This document shows positions 48,726 through 61,390 of a stretch of DNA of 64,000 nucleotides, piece after piece. The stretch's first letter is position 1, and every line of letters begins with the position of its first letter. The position numbers and the translations under genes were made by a program. Origin of the DNA: Psilocybe azurescens (taxonomy: Eukaryota > Basidiomycota > Agaricomycetes > Agaricales > Agrocybaceae); contig JAJIRX010000798.1 in NCBI GenBank assembly GCA_023853785.1, positions 372,001-436,000 of the forward strand, read 5' to 3'. The notes beneath the pieces were generated by a model, which was given only the letters and a program-made list of their open reading frames with translations, made no database searches and had not been told where the DNA came from.

Positions 48726-51354
48726 ATGTCACAGTACTTCCGTGGATCGAGGAACTTCACTATCGACAACAGTATATTCAACAGCACATTCAACACCGTG
48801 ACTCATCAATATCAAAGTCGTAAAAGTAGGGCATTCGTTCTTGTGGAATGGGAATCTGGAGATACATGATATTGATGAGCATCAACGATAGGCGTATTGG
48901 AATCCCTGCTGAAACACGTCGTCCACGGAGCATTTCACGACTCAGGCGAGCGATTCGATCCTCCAAAATGTCATCCCAACACACGAATCGCGATTATCAA
49001 GAGGATCACGGACTGGATCAGTGGACTCAACGAAGATACCCGAGAGGCTCTCATTATGTGGCTGTACGGCGCAGCTGGTGCTGGAAAATCGGCCATTGCG
49101 CAGACTATTGCTGAGATTCTGGACGGCCAGCACTTCGTCCTCGCTAGTTTCTTCTTCTCAAGAAATGACCCACAACGAGGGACGGCCAAGCTGCTCGTCA
49201 CCACATTAGCATATCAGCTCGCGGTCAAGCTTCCCCATGTGTTCCGAGAACGACTAGGCCAGGCATTCGAGAACGATCCCCTGATTATCACACGGTCGCT
49301 TGAGGCACAATTCAAGGCCCTCGTCCGAGAGCCTCTCCTTGAACTTCTTCAATCTGGATTTTCAACCACCAATCGCATCGTCGTCATTATCGATGGTCTT
49401 GACGAATGTAATGATCCAAAAGTTCAAGCCAGAATTATCGATGTCTCCTTCAGCCTTCTGCATGGTCGGGACTTACCTCTGAAGATCTTCATAGCAAGTC
49501 GGCCAGAGATCGATATCTCCTCATCTGTCGATAGAAAACCATTCTCCACGCTGGCAAGGATCGCATTGGATCACAACTATCAATCCGAACGGGATATTCG
49601 TCATTTCCTGGAAGATAAATTTAATGAGATCAAAACTCAGCATCGCCTTCGCTTTTACATCCCGAATGGCTGGCCTGCTGAAGATTCACTTGATAAACTC
49701 GTAGAAAAGTCTTCCAGGCAGTTTATTTACGCATCGACTGTGATGAAGTATGTTGCATCTCCGCGTCATCGACCAACGCATCGCTTGGAAGTTGTTCTTG
49801 GTATACAATTGCTGAAGGCGGGTGATAGTCCGTTCGCAGAGCTCGATGCGCTGTACCGGCACATCCTGATGGGAGTTGAAGATGTGGATCTTATATTTCA
49901 GATCATTGGCTTCGTCGTCCTTCACCCTCGGGGTTTTTCCAATTCAGTGACGTTTATAGAAGCATTCCTTTCGCTTACTCCTGGAGATATTCAACTTCTA
50001 ATGCAGAACCTCGGCTCCCTTATCTCAGTCGAAAACTATCCTGGTCATCCTGATGGTGCAGTGTTAACCGTTCGCATATTACATGCATCATTGAAAGATT
50101 ATCTACTCGACCAGTCACGCTCGAAAGATTTCTTTCTCGACCATCTCAAAATGCACACGCAGTATGCTGAGTTATGTCTTGCTCATATGACGAAGCTTCC
50201 TGCATTGGAATGCAATTCACCTCTCCATCCATTCACGGGTACGTCTCTGTATGTTCTAATACGTTTAAACCTCCGCGTTTTAATTGCGTAAAAATTAGAC
50301 CAAGTGAATGGACTCTGGCCTATCTTCGCATATTTTTTTATCACTGCCTTCTTGCTAAACCAAATCCACAGCTCCTCCAAAACACTCTCCATCTAACTCT
50401 CAGTCGGTGCCATACTATCCTCGGAATAAAAGGTTGTTATGATACAGTATTTTCCGATCAATATTTCAGCTACTTGGATTCCCTCTGCAGTGTATGTGTC
50501 TTCTTTTGTGAAACAATGAAATCTGACCACCCCGCCAGATTTGGGCTGATTTGGAGGTTTCTCAATTTTATATTGATGAGATAGTCGCACTTGAACAACT
50601 CATCAAAGCTCAACTTGGTCCATGTCCTCAACACTCTCACATCTGCTTCCTTCTGGCCTCAATTATGAATGAGGATTCGCCGCCTCTTTATGCTCCTTAC
50701 GTTAATTTTATGCGACAAGATCAAAATCTAGGAAATCCAAGGTGTATAGCACGGTTAGGGTGCAATCTCGAATACCTAACAATTAGGCATCCTGTGCTTC
50801 GTAAACACCTTCATAACACTCTACAAGATTGGATTAACTCAAGCCAGCAGCCAGCCGACACTCTCAGTATATACACCAGTGCTGCAATTTTTGCTCTGCG
50901 CTACATATCAACATGCGAACTCCCATACGCTGCCAACGCAACTAGATTCGGGCGATCTTTTCATTATCATCGGACTCGAATGAACAGTCCTGCGCAATCA
51001 CTTTGGTACCGACGGTCGGTCAGCACTGTATACCAAATGTATTACACCAACTATCGCTTTCGCAATTTTGTCCAAGAGGGAGCCTTCGTGGACGCAGAAT
51101 TTCATCCCATGCAATGGTATCTGTGCAGTATGGGCGAGACTTTTGAAGCTTGTCTGTGGGCCATCCGGATGCTTTCGCCATTCCTCGACCAATCTGGTCA
51201 CTCAGAAGAGTTAATTGTCTATGCACGTCAAGCCAGACTCAGGCGCAACAATGATTACCTCGACTTCAAATATTTATCATCGGAACACCAACGGAGATCT
51301 GTCCAGGCTGCGGTCAAAGCATATCTTAGGCGAGTTGGGGCTGGATGGAGTTGA
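48726..51354 (+). CDS. NACHT-domain NLR-like ATPase, copy 3
   Basis: Modelled exons: 48726-48825, 48892-50238, 50299-50491, 50539-51354. The first exon is 9 nt longer than in copies 1 and 2 and gives MSQYFRGSRNFTIDNSIFN, then STFNTV. NACHT motifs are intact: Walker A GAAGAGKSAIAQ, Walker B VVIIDGLDECND, LKIFIASRPE. The C-terminal exon is open for 272 codons with a YARQAR segment near the end, as in copies 1 and 2. It is the most diverged of the three. Exon 3 lacks one base in a T7 run (50333-50339) compared with copy 2; either my splice sites are off, the gene is truncated, or a base was miscalled. Predicted role as for the family: cytosolic STAND receptor. No effector domain can be named. 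Confidence 0.72.
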
Positions 51355-51778
51355 TCACATAGCAGAACAAGATATACTCATATGTAACAGAGTTGCTATA
51401 TTAGAGCAAGATGAAGGTTACCAGAGGTGCACAAGATCAGTTTATCTGCTGCTAACTCGCCGGCAGCGACGGTTTATCCATAGAAATTACGCTGGACTTT
51501 GAATTCCCGAATCCCTCCGATGGATGCGCACCTGAACAGAAGTTTGACAGAGGTGTTGCAGTGTGGGGCTGATAAAACTATACTGGAAAGATGAAGAATA
51601 AGAGTGTATTCGTTGGAGAATGCCTGCTATTCCCTTGTAGTGCGCTCGTAAGCGCCGTCTCCTCCGTATGAGGCGTGAATGACCTTGAATGACGTGGCTC
51701 AAATGCAACGCGAAATTCAAATCCTCAAGCGAGTTGCGACGTCAACGCGACGCGTCATTTGGTGAAGCCACAGGTACG
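51355..51778. other. Shortened spacer of unit 3 (D3)
   Basis: About 420 bp matching only the last third of the spacers in units 1 and 2 (compare 26860-27211); about 1 kb is missing. No gene seen. Confidence 0.5.
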
Positions 51779-54700
51779 GTCACGTGTTATTCCGTTTACA
51801 CCTTTCCTCGGCCAGGGCGTGCGGTTTTCTTTCTTTGTCCTTTTCCCGGTTCCCTCTGTGCTACGCCCTCACAAAGGTCTTTGGTGACTCGACCGACAAC
51901 GACGATAAAAGATACTCTGTGTGCTCCCGGCAACTTTGTGTCTGTGTTGACCGGGAGTCAGTCAGTGGGACAGACAGTAAGTATTCTTGGACGCAGGTAG
52001 GGGACTGCATTGTTAAGGTGCGTAGAGGTGTTGATATACGCACTGGTGCTGACTTAATTTGACTTGGATAGGTGGATAGAGTTTCTCTTCGTATTATCAG
52101 TAGACAAGAACACCACTACCAACCATTAACGCGCTATACGAGTCTTATACGGCCCATTGACACAGTTCCGAATTGACGAGACTACAACAACTACGATTTC
52201 GTTCTATATAACAAAGAAACGACTTACATTTTGACATGATCACACATTATTGACTTGCAAACTACGACTTTCAATAAGAACACGAACCAAACAAGAACTT
52301 TTCAGACATTTAACATGATAACTCACGAAGACAAAGACGAAGATGCGCAGTTTGATTCCACTGCTTTCATCGTTGTTCTCCTCATCAGCGAACATGCACC
52401 CCCAACAAGACCGCCATGCATCCGCCTTGCTGCCCCACCAACAACCATCCTCGCTGCCCCAACCACCAGCAACGACATCGACGCTGCACGCCGCCACCAC
52501 TGCACGCATCTCTCCATCCGGGTTATCATCGCCACACCCTCCGCGAGCAGCCTCTCAGCATCCTCTCCAGATGCGTCCGCGTCGTTTGCGTAGCGCTGGA
52601 GGAGTCGTGGGATGCGGTGGCACCCGCGCCCGCACCTCTGCCTGTGCATGGCCAGAGCACTCGCCGTCGTTAATTGCGCCTACGGTCGCGGCTGCGGCAG
52701 CACTTGGGGACACCAGTTCTAGCACTGTGAAAGCTCACAGGAAGCTCGTCCCCGAGAAATTGAAACGCAGTATCCTCAACATGGGGATGGGGGTGGGTCT
52801 CGGACCCACGCGCAGTCGCAAGTCCAAGGAACGCGCGAAGGATCTGTCAGATATTGTGCACCGCGTCGGGCTCTCTGAGTCCGCTCTCATTAACGACACT
52901 TTGTGCACGTATGCGCACGCGATGGGCGAGAAAGGTGGCTTCAAGATCTACGTGGACCCGAGCCATGTGGACCCGGATATCGGCGACATTGTGCTGGTGA
53001 AGAAGAAGTCGAGGGTGGCACCGCAGGGTTGCGTGGGGTGCAGGAGGGGAGGGGCGATGGGGGAAGTTACGAATGTGATGAAGGTGGGTAAGGAGGGTGG
53101 AGGTTTGAAGAATAAGTAGGCGATCTTCACTCACGTTCGAAGAGTGAGTTGCTTTTCCCCTCTTCTTTCTTCTTCCTTCCTTCTTTTCTTCGTGCCTTTG
53201 TCCCATTGCTGTCTTGTTCTTGTCTTCTCAGTCATCATGTACTCATACTCACATATATTCCATCCTTCACAGCTCTAGCCCAGGCTCGCAATCCCGCATG
53301 CGGTTCAACTCGCTCGACTCGGGCATGCTCTTTAACCCCATGTCCACGGCGCCTGCATCTGCATTCACCTCCACCTAGAACTTGAATGCATACCTACCTA
53401 GTTCTAGTACTAGTACTACAGCTACGGCCACATCTACGAGGCCCCCTGCAGCATCTAAGATCATGCCCATATCCACTGAAGAAGACGAAGAGAATATGGA
53501 GGCGGAGCGAAGGTTTCTGGTTTCGCAACGGGAATGCGCGGGCTCGATGGCGACTATGAATTCCAGTTACTCCTATAATGGAACACGTTCGAGGTTGGGC
53601 ATACTGAGCCCGACTGTGGGTGGGATGCCCCCACCCTTGGTAGTGGCTAAAACGTCAAAGTACAGGGACGGGGGCAAGGATCGATTAAGCGCAGCGCGAT
53701 TAAGAGTGCGCGGTAGCTGGGGAGTTGAAGGGTATGCCTGCTCCTGCTCCTGAAGATGAAGGTGATATGGGAGTGTGTCTAAGAAGAAGGAGAAGGGTAA
53801 GAAAGCGAAGGATGTGCAGGAAGGTCGGTTCTCGTACCCGATCCCGACGATCGAGGAGGCGACGGCGGATGGGTATGGAAGGCCAGATGACTGGGATGAT
53901 GTCATTGCGGGGTATGAGAGCGGGAGCACGGGTGTGGGCTCCGAGGACATGGCGGGTGATGCCGCGGAGGAGTTTGGGTTCAAGGCGAAGGAGAATGCTG
54001 AGGTGGATGCGACACCGCTGAAGAAAACCCGAGCCCGCCCACTCTCGTAGCAGATGCTGGATAGGAGCAGGCCGGCGTCAAGAACTCCGCGGCTACGAGG
54101 CCGGATTTGTTCAGGCAGATGAGCACTTCGTCGATCAGCTTGCTGAGGTCCTACGCGCAGTCGCGTGGATATTCGGCTAAATCTACCAACAACACCGTTC
54201 ATGCTCCCACCAGTCACGCCTGCATCATCAGTATGGATATCGGTTTTGGTATCTGTATCCTCTACGAAAGCAATGATACCAGCCAGTGAGAACCAAGCCA
54301 ATGCATCGCTCATCGCGAAGCAGATCGCGCCGTGGGCGACGCTCATGAAAGGGCTCTCGTCCGTCAAAGAGAAGCCTGCGCATATATCTTCCCCCTCGTC
54401 TTCACTCCGCATCAAGAACGCAACTACTGCTGCTGCCGCTCCCTCGTACCGACGGCGCCCTCAGCGGGGATGGGCAGTTTTCGACCCAGCCATGAGAGGA
54501 AGATGATGCCTATGGCGGAGCCCGAGCCCGAGGTTGTGCTGCAGCCGCTTCGCACTGCGCAGTCGAGGATGGGTGTGAGAGCAAAGCGGATGCATCTGAA
54601 TGCATCCCCAGGGACGAAGATCGAACATGTCAATGAGCTTCTGCACCCCCAAGCACCGTCGTCGCTGACCTTCGGCTCGCAATCGAGCGGGAGTGGGAGT

Positions 54701-55850
54701 GGGAGTGGAAGTATGCGCGCACCAGATGAGTTCGCGGGGTCGTTGACGCCTGTATTCCAGCACGAGTATGCGACGTTTCGCAGGCTGTCCCTGTCCCCGT
54801 CCTCCGAAAACGCGCACGTAAACTTCGGGCACGAACCGCGCGAGCAGGTCGAGCAAAGGCATTCGGGGCAGCTACAGGAGCCAGATCACAAGCCACCTTT
54901 CCTACGCCAACGCCCTCACCAATAACGAGGAGCTTTCCTGGGCTGCCGCACACCGAGGACCAAGAGCAAGAGCGAGAGCAGCCAATATACGAACACGAAC
55001 GAACATCATGAACAGGAACACCCAGAGCCATGTGGGCGTCGTCGATGAGGATGTACATTCTCAAGACACGAAATCGCACTTCGATATGTTCTCCACCCCT
55101 GCGTCGGCTTCGGCTTCCAGAATCGTCGGTGCCAAGACACCATCGTTACTTTAAGTCGCTGGGATCAGCAGCAGCAGCGACAGATACTCGCCCATTATAG
55201 GCAAACGCAAACTCGCGTCGTCAACGTCGTCCCGCACCTCAGACACATCTGAGGGCGAGCTGAACACGTCGTTCAGGTACAGCGGGCTTCCGCGGTCCGA
55301 GTCGTCGTTATCATCTTCCTCCTCATCGAAGACAAAGCCCAAGGATACTGCGAAGTAAACACAGACACTCTCGCTGTCTGTGCATGCGCGCTCGCTCTGG
55401 AGTATAGGTGTGAACATCGATATGGACTCGTAAATGCTCGATAGGCCTGAAGATGATTCAGCGTTGGGGTCGATTTATGCGAAGATCGTTGCGGAGCAGC
55501 CGCGGTCTGTGCGCCCGCGCGTGACGTTGGACTCCAGTGCGGACGTTCAACGGGGTATGCATCGTCGGGCGTCTGCCCTCGGGCTCGAGATGATGCAGCA
55601 GAAGGGGGAAAGCATCTACAAGGCGGCGTCGCACCCGACCTCGGGGATCGGCTTCGAGGGCTTCAGCTCGTTCGAGGAGGTCAGGCGGGGCATTGAGTTC
55701 CACGACGAGAGACCGTGGTTCTACCCTCCCGCCAGTTTCCTTATGCTTGTGTTTCGATTAAAGATTCGCCGACTGTTCTTTCTTTTTCTTTCTTCTTCTA
55801 GCCCTGGAGATAATCGGAGGCTCAACCGACCCCGACCTTGAGGCAGACCA
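51779..55850 (+). pseudogene. R-family pseudogene copy D
   Basis: Contains the longest open stretch of the family, 258 codons (52343-53119), ending with the block FKIYVDPSHVDPDIGDIVLV and a Lys-rich tail; then an AIKSAR-type remnant (53690), FSYPIPTIEEATADGYGRPD (about 53830), and the final blocks SIYAKIVAEQPRSVRPRV and FSSFEEVRRGIEFHDERPWF (to about 55730), which go further 3' than copies A-C. A deletion removes the intron and start of the LINNLDLQ block at about 54062. Stops at 54287 and 55154 and frame changes make it a pseudogene. No function assigned. Confidence 0.65.
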
Positions 55851-56239
55851 ACTGCTGGAGACTGCACTCCTGCAGCCTCCAACAGATCTCCTGTTCCAGC
55901 TTCGCTGAACTGGCCTACCCGAATCTGCAAGTCGTTCTCGAATCAGTCAATTCCTGTGTTGACCCCGACATCTATATTCTCTCCAGGGCCAAGACACTCG
56001 CTCTATGCTTGCACCACTATGCCTCTCGAAATATGCTGCTACTCCCATCTACTCTAGCATGTATCACTCACGCATGATCGCTCTCCTATTTTCATGTTTG
56101 AACCTTCACATCCCACTATATGTCCTCTGCCTGCTTTACGCCTCTTCTCGTTGTGTATCCCTCACGTTTACGCATTCTTCATGCTTTGTCAATGTTTTTC
56201 GACGATTCAGCAGTCTGGTCCCATCCCTCCTTCCTCCTT

Positions 56240-56365
56240 GACCGCGTACGCTTATGCGAGAGGGGGGAAAAGAGGCTTCGAGGTATTCGTGGACCCGAGC
56301 CATGTGGATCTGGATATCGGCGAGATTGCGCTGAAGAAGAAGTTGCGGGTTGCGCTGTTAAAAGT
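56240..56365 (+). pseudogene. Isolated R-gene fragment (VDPSHV block)
   Basis: Encodes AYARGGKRGFEVFVDPSHVD followed by LDIGEIALKKKLRVAL, the same block as 52905-53020 of copy D and 15440-15540 of copy B, but alone and 54 bp upstream of the first SDR gene's start. Confidence 0.7.
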
Positions 56366-56418
56366 AGTGTTCCCTTTTAACATCATCGTAGAACCTTCTA
56401 TCTACATATCATCTCACT

Positions 56419-58051
56419 ATGCCAGCTGTCCCAGCCAACACAAACTCCCGAGTGCTTGTTACTGGTGCCAACGGCTATGTTGCCATGTGGCTTGTTCGCG
56501 TGCTCCTCGGGCATAGATATTTTGTTCGTGGCACAGTACGATCAGAGAGCAAGGGAAAGCAGCTAAAAAAGCATTTTGGGCCCTACGGAGACAAATTTGA
56601 GTGGGTGGTTGTTAATGATATAACTAAGGTGCCTATATTGCTATTATTTTCCCTGTTGTGGACTTATTATGCTAATCTACTGCTTAGGAGGGTGCCTTCG
56701 ACGAGTTTGTGAGAGATGTTGATGCGATAGAGCATACAGCGTCTTCTGTGAGTCCTGAGAATCAGGAAGATCCTCAAGGTAATGCCATCCCGTAATAAAT
56801 GAATCCTAAGTTAGGCTCAACTAACTATATTTATTAAAGAGTATATTCGACCTGCCGTTCAAGGCACTTTGAGCATTCTAACAAGCGCCATGAAGTTCGG
56901 GTGTGCATTCCCTATCAGCATTGCTTACTGCTCCTGTTACTCAACCGATACTTCACAGTACCAATGTAAAACGAGTCGCCGTGAGGTCGTCCGTAGCGGC
57001 TCTGCTCAGAACTGTGAACGGCCTCACGGTTCTGGATGAGAAAGACCAGGGCAATGAGTTCGTCGAGGTGGCTGAAGAGCTTGGAACCAAGGCTGATAGT
57101 ATTCTGAAATATCTGGCTTCCAAAACGTTATCAGAACGAGGTCAGGCACTCATTATCAGTCGCATCTCATCTGAAGGCTCATGTGTACACAGCCACCTGG
57201 GAGTTTTACGAGAAACACAAGGCCAAACTTGGATGGGATCTGGTCGTCCTTAACCCATCTCATGTAAGCAGAATGCAAACCTCATACCTCATTGTTTCAA
57301 TCCCTTGTAACGTTTCTAGGTCATTGGTGTGAGTCTTCTCCTGCTTTTCAGATGCAATAAAGTCACATTAAATTTTAGGCCACCCTTAGCCACCTTTGCA
57401 AGACTTCAGAAATCTAGGCGAGGAAACTCTATCTCTTCAGAGATGGTACAACTTTGCTTGCCAGGATCAAGATGACAGTTTCCTCAAGACGACATATAAC
57501 TATGTCGATGTCCGCGACATTGCTGTAGCTCATGTGGAAGCTATCAAGAAGGAAGCTGCCGGTGGAGAAAGAATTATCGTTTCTGCTGGTAAGCATACCC
57601 ATCGTCTTCCCACCAAAATCTCCGATTCTGGCGATGGTGAAATAAAGATTCCTCAACATGGCAGGATACACGCATGTCTACTATTCTTGTGCATAAACAT
57701 GAGAGATTGACGCAGATTTTTACATTAGGTAATATGATGTTCTCTCTTCGGCCAGACCTCTATACATCTGGAGTTCTTCCCCGTGGCAATCCTGTGCTGA
57801 AATCGGAGATACTTCTGGTGTTGAACTCTCAGAAAGCCCAAAATACTCTGGGAATCGAGTACAAGAGCCTGGAAGAGTCCACTCTGGCTAAATTGACTGA
57901 GTATAGACAAGGGGCCTGCTCGGACAGAAGTAGAGTGAGCGTGTATCAATGTCTATTTCAACAGGTTCATGTTAGAACCATCGCATCGAAGTTATATCGT
58001 ATGCATTGCGCTTCGGAATTCGAACTACCCCTGGAGGCTGGAGTTATATAG
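56419..58051 (+). CDS. NAD(P)-dependent SDR reductase, paralogue 1
   Basis: An extended short-chain dehydrogenase/reductase of the dihydroflavonol-reductase / cinnamyl-alcohol dehydrogenase / Gre2-like group, reducing or oxidising a carbonyl/alcohol with NAD(P)(H); substrate unknown. Exons: 56419-56628, 56688-56778, 56840-56900, 56959-57140, 57193-57263, 57320-57328, 57390-57588, 57729-58051, giving 381 residues in frame. Motifs: nucleotide-binding VTGANGYVAMW near residue 13, RGTVRSESKG, and the catalytic YLASK (Y-x3-K). The sixth exon is only 9 nt (codes VIG) and is needed to join NPSH to PPLQDF. The donor after exon 4 (GTCAGG) is weak. The C-terminal exon runs about 40 residues beyond that of paralogue 2. 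Position 12 of the usual T/V-x-S-S motif reads VRSS. Confidence 0.85.
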
Positions 58052-58530
58052 GATATAATATAACTGTGGTGATACAAAGAAGTTCAGGTGTAAATGCTCT
58101 TCTGATATGTCTGACTTCAGTTTTGGGGCACCTACAAATAGGAGCATCTGTCTTTCGTGTGTGTAGGTTTTTTCGGTTTAAAACCTCATAGAAATTATCA
58201 TCATATTAATACATAACAGCATGCCCACTCAGATAGTTGTACCTGTACCCTTTCGCCCCCTCGCTGTAAATTAGTGGTGAGGCGATAATTGTATGACTCA
58301 TGACACCAAACCTCCTGCGAGTAAACTTGGAGTGCTTAAACCCACTTACACGCTCCGTGTTGATCCCATTTCTGCAAGACACGAACCCAAGGTCCACTAA
58401 TGCTTTGAATCCCAACGCAATTCTTATAGTTTGTTTGAGGTGGTTCATGCATCTCATTGTTTCTCAGCAATTCTATGGCTATGCTTGTCTGACACAATCT
58501 TTACGACAAATCAAAGACTTCGGACCGTGG

Positions 58531-59384
58531 CACTGCTGGCGCTGACCAGTGTAAGTAAAACTTACAGCGAATTAAATACAGAACTTATGTAAGAATTGCT
58601 GTAAGTATGATATACAGCACTTCTGTTTGAAAATAATACAGATAACAAACAGATATTCTGTTCAGTGGCTGTAAGTTAAACAAACAGTATTTCTGTTTCT
58701 AAGCTGTAAGTCAATAATACACCTGAATAAAGAGAATTTCTATTCTTTGTCTGTTTGTTAAATATACAGAATAGCTGCATGTAATTGCTGTATGTAAAAC
58801 ATACAGATATTGTGTATGTAATCGCTGTATGTTATACAAACACGAGTTCTGTAAAAAAACTTACAGTCAAAGTACAGAATTTCTGTTTGTTTTACTTATG
58901 GAATTTATGTATATAATTGCTGTATGTAAAACTTACACCGAAATATACCTGAGCAATTTGAATACTGTATATTTCGGTGTAAGTTTTACATACAGCAATT
59001 ATATACATAAATTCCATAAGTAAAACAAACAGAAATTCTGTACTTGACTGTAAGTTTTCTTTACAGAACTCATGTTTGTATAACATATAGCAATTACATA
59101 CACAATATCTGTATGTTTTACATACAGCAATTACATACAGCTATTCTGTATATTTAACAAACAGACAAAGAATAGAAATTCTCTTTATTCAGGTGTATTA
59201 TTGACTTACAGCTTAGAAACAGAAATACTGTTTGTTTAACTTACAGCCACTGAACAGAATATCTGTTTGTTATCTGTATTATTTTCAAACAGAAGTGCTG
59301 TATATCATACTTACAGCAATTCTTACATAAGTTCTGTATTTAATTCGCTGTAAGTTTTACTTACACTGGTTGGCGCCAGCAGTG
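58531..59384. mobile_element. Palindromic CACTG-ended MITE (CACTA/EnSpm-like), copy 2
   Basis: Arms 58531-58948 and 58967-59384 (418 bp each) around an 18-nt spacer; ends CACTGCTGGCGC / GCGCCAGCAGTG; 3-bp duplication TGG at 58528-58530 and 59385-59387. Same family as 2003-2854. The two open frames on opposite strands at 58829-59023 and 58892-59086 are mirror images caused by the palindrome and not genes. Confidence 0.82.
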
Positions 59385-59483
59385 TGGTAAACTCCACAAA
59401 GAATGACTCGATAGCTGACTAATCCACAGATAGTAAACCAATAGCGTCCCGTTTGCAACTTTAGACTTGTTTGTGATTCCTGT

Positions 59484-59706
59484 TGTGACAGTGGGTTCCG
59501 ACCATCTGGGCCGAGCTGCCCGAGGGGCGGATTAGATTAGATACTGTAGATCGCATCAGCGGCTGTGCACGGTTTGTGTGCTAGCGCTTTCGTAGTGAGA
59601 GAACAACACACTTTGCCCGCGAACGCTATACTGCGTGGCCGCTCGACGAGCATCCCGAGCCTTGCCAGACACGAGCTGCTAGGGTAGGCCGGATTGGCCT
59701 ACTCCA
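59484..59706 (+). repeat. 5' LTR of the small LTR element
   Basis: Differs from the 3' LTR only by three indels (G4 versus G3, GC missing in GCGC, one additional G in CCGCGAAC); no substitutions. The sequence TTTGGTGACAACAGAGCG right after it is the likely primer-binding site. Confidence 0.85.
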
Positions 59707-59983
59707 TTTGGTGACAACAGAGCGATTCCTACCAAGCCTTACCTGTTTTCCCTGTTTCGAGCATTTCCTCAGCTTTAACCTGCCAGCAGACACCCGAAAA
59801 CCGCGATATTTTGTGGCAACTGCCTCCTACCTAAGCACTGACAACTGCGAGACTCAAACCACCAGATCTACGGCCAGCCCTGGCCTACCTGCTTACACCG
59901 AAATAGCAAATTTCGACACCTGTCAACGAACTCTGTGCCTTCTGTTCCGTGCCCACTGACAACCCCACCTACACGCTGCCATC

Positions 59984-61340
59984 ATGCCAGCTGCTTCCGC
60001 TGGGAGAAGCGAAGCGCGTCAACGCGCCAACAAGCTTTTGCAGAAGGAATCTGCCCTCCAGCTACACTTTCCCCTGCCAAAACCGCTGGAAGTCACACCG
60101 CCACTCCCACAACAAGCTACATCTACACCTGCTACCTCCACTATTCCCGAGACCACAACACCGGCTCCATGGCCGACTCCTGCACCCGCCAGCTTTACCA
60201 TTTCTTATACTCCCCTTTCCATATCATATCCCGAACCCAAAAAATCCAACTGCGAAACTTCCAACGGATGCCGTTCGAGTCACCCGCGCTGACCTCGCTA
60301 TCATACTCGCGCCAGTCATATATCCATGGCTCCAAACATGGGTGGAAGATCAACGTAGCCTTTGCAAAGGAGCGCCTCCAAGCTGATTGCCAGAAGGATA
60401 TGGACGACGCAACTGCCAAATTTGCCATTCACGAAAAGGAAATTCGGCCGTGAAGAGTTTAAGCGCGGTTTCGAGACCGGTTGCAATGCCGCCACCCAGG
60501 AGCTCAAAGCCACCTATGAGGAGGACCTTAAGCTGGCTGCTGCTGCCATTGCAGATGACGCACAGGCTCACTCGCGACGAAGAGTACGGCAATGCCTTTG
60601 CGCTTGGCCGTACATCAGGGATTCAAGACGAACGTGAATACCAACAGTCCCTTCGTACCAGCTGTGGTATTCAAACCGAGTCAGGACCTGATGACCCGAT
60701 CCATGTTGACTTCAGTATGCAGACCGAAATCCCATCTCCCGAAATTATCCTGATGTCGCCCGAACCCGAACCCGAACCTCCCCTACCTTTAGCCTCTAAT
60801 CCACCGCTTTCCACTTCAGTATCTAATTTTTTATCTTCCTCGTTTGAACCCTTTGAATCAACAGTCCCTCGAATTTTCAGCTCCACCAATCCTCACCATT
60901 ACTCCTGACCCCATATCTACCTTACCACCTTTCTTATGGTCAGACGAGCCTTCCGATGCACCTAATCTTTCACCACCATCACCACTACCTTTTTTAGCAC
61001 CCGTAGCATTTTCTTCTTACCCGTCTCGTGATTTTTTCAGACTTACGTTCGAGTGCGAACCCCTGGGAGAGCTTACAACATCGAAAAGGACGTGGTCGCC
61101 GTTGCTCAACACAACTGAAATTCCAACGTTATCGCAAAAATTATCAACGGCCCTCATCTACACCAGACTTTCATCCTCATCATAACCGTTCTCCCTGCAC
61201 TCCACATTCAACCATGCCCTTTGAACCGCCTTCAACTCTTGCTGCGCCTTTAGATTGGCACACCGACCCCCGACTTTTCGAGCTGAGCCAAGTCTTGAGA
61301 AAATTGGGGTGGGTTCCACCTTTGACACCGATACCTTGAG
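59984..61340 (+). pseudogene. Gag-like or unknown protein of the small LTR element (frame-broken)
   Basis: Pieces in changing frames: an initial ATG at 59984 (MPAASAGRSEARQR...), a Pro/Thr-rich linker, WLQTWVEDQRS (about 60330), a helical Glu/Lys/Ala-rich stretch with GREEFKRGFETG, a Pro/Glu-rich low-complexity stretch, and a final LDWHTDPRLFELS (about 61250). The order and composition suggest a single structural protein, perhaps gag-derived. No catalytic motif. At least four frame changes. Confidence 0.45.
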
Positions 61341-61390
61341 ACAGGTTTTCGTGATGCAACGAGGGCGTTGCATTTGTGAAGGTGGGCACA

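Noticed and set aside
58829..59086. Mirror-image 64-codon open frames
   Set aside because: Produced by the palindromic MITE; both arms read the same.
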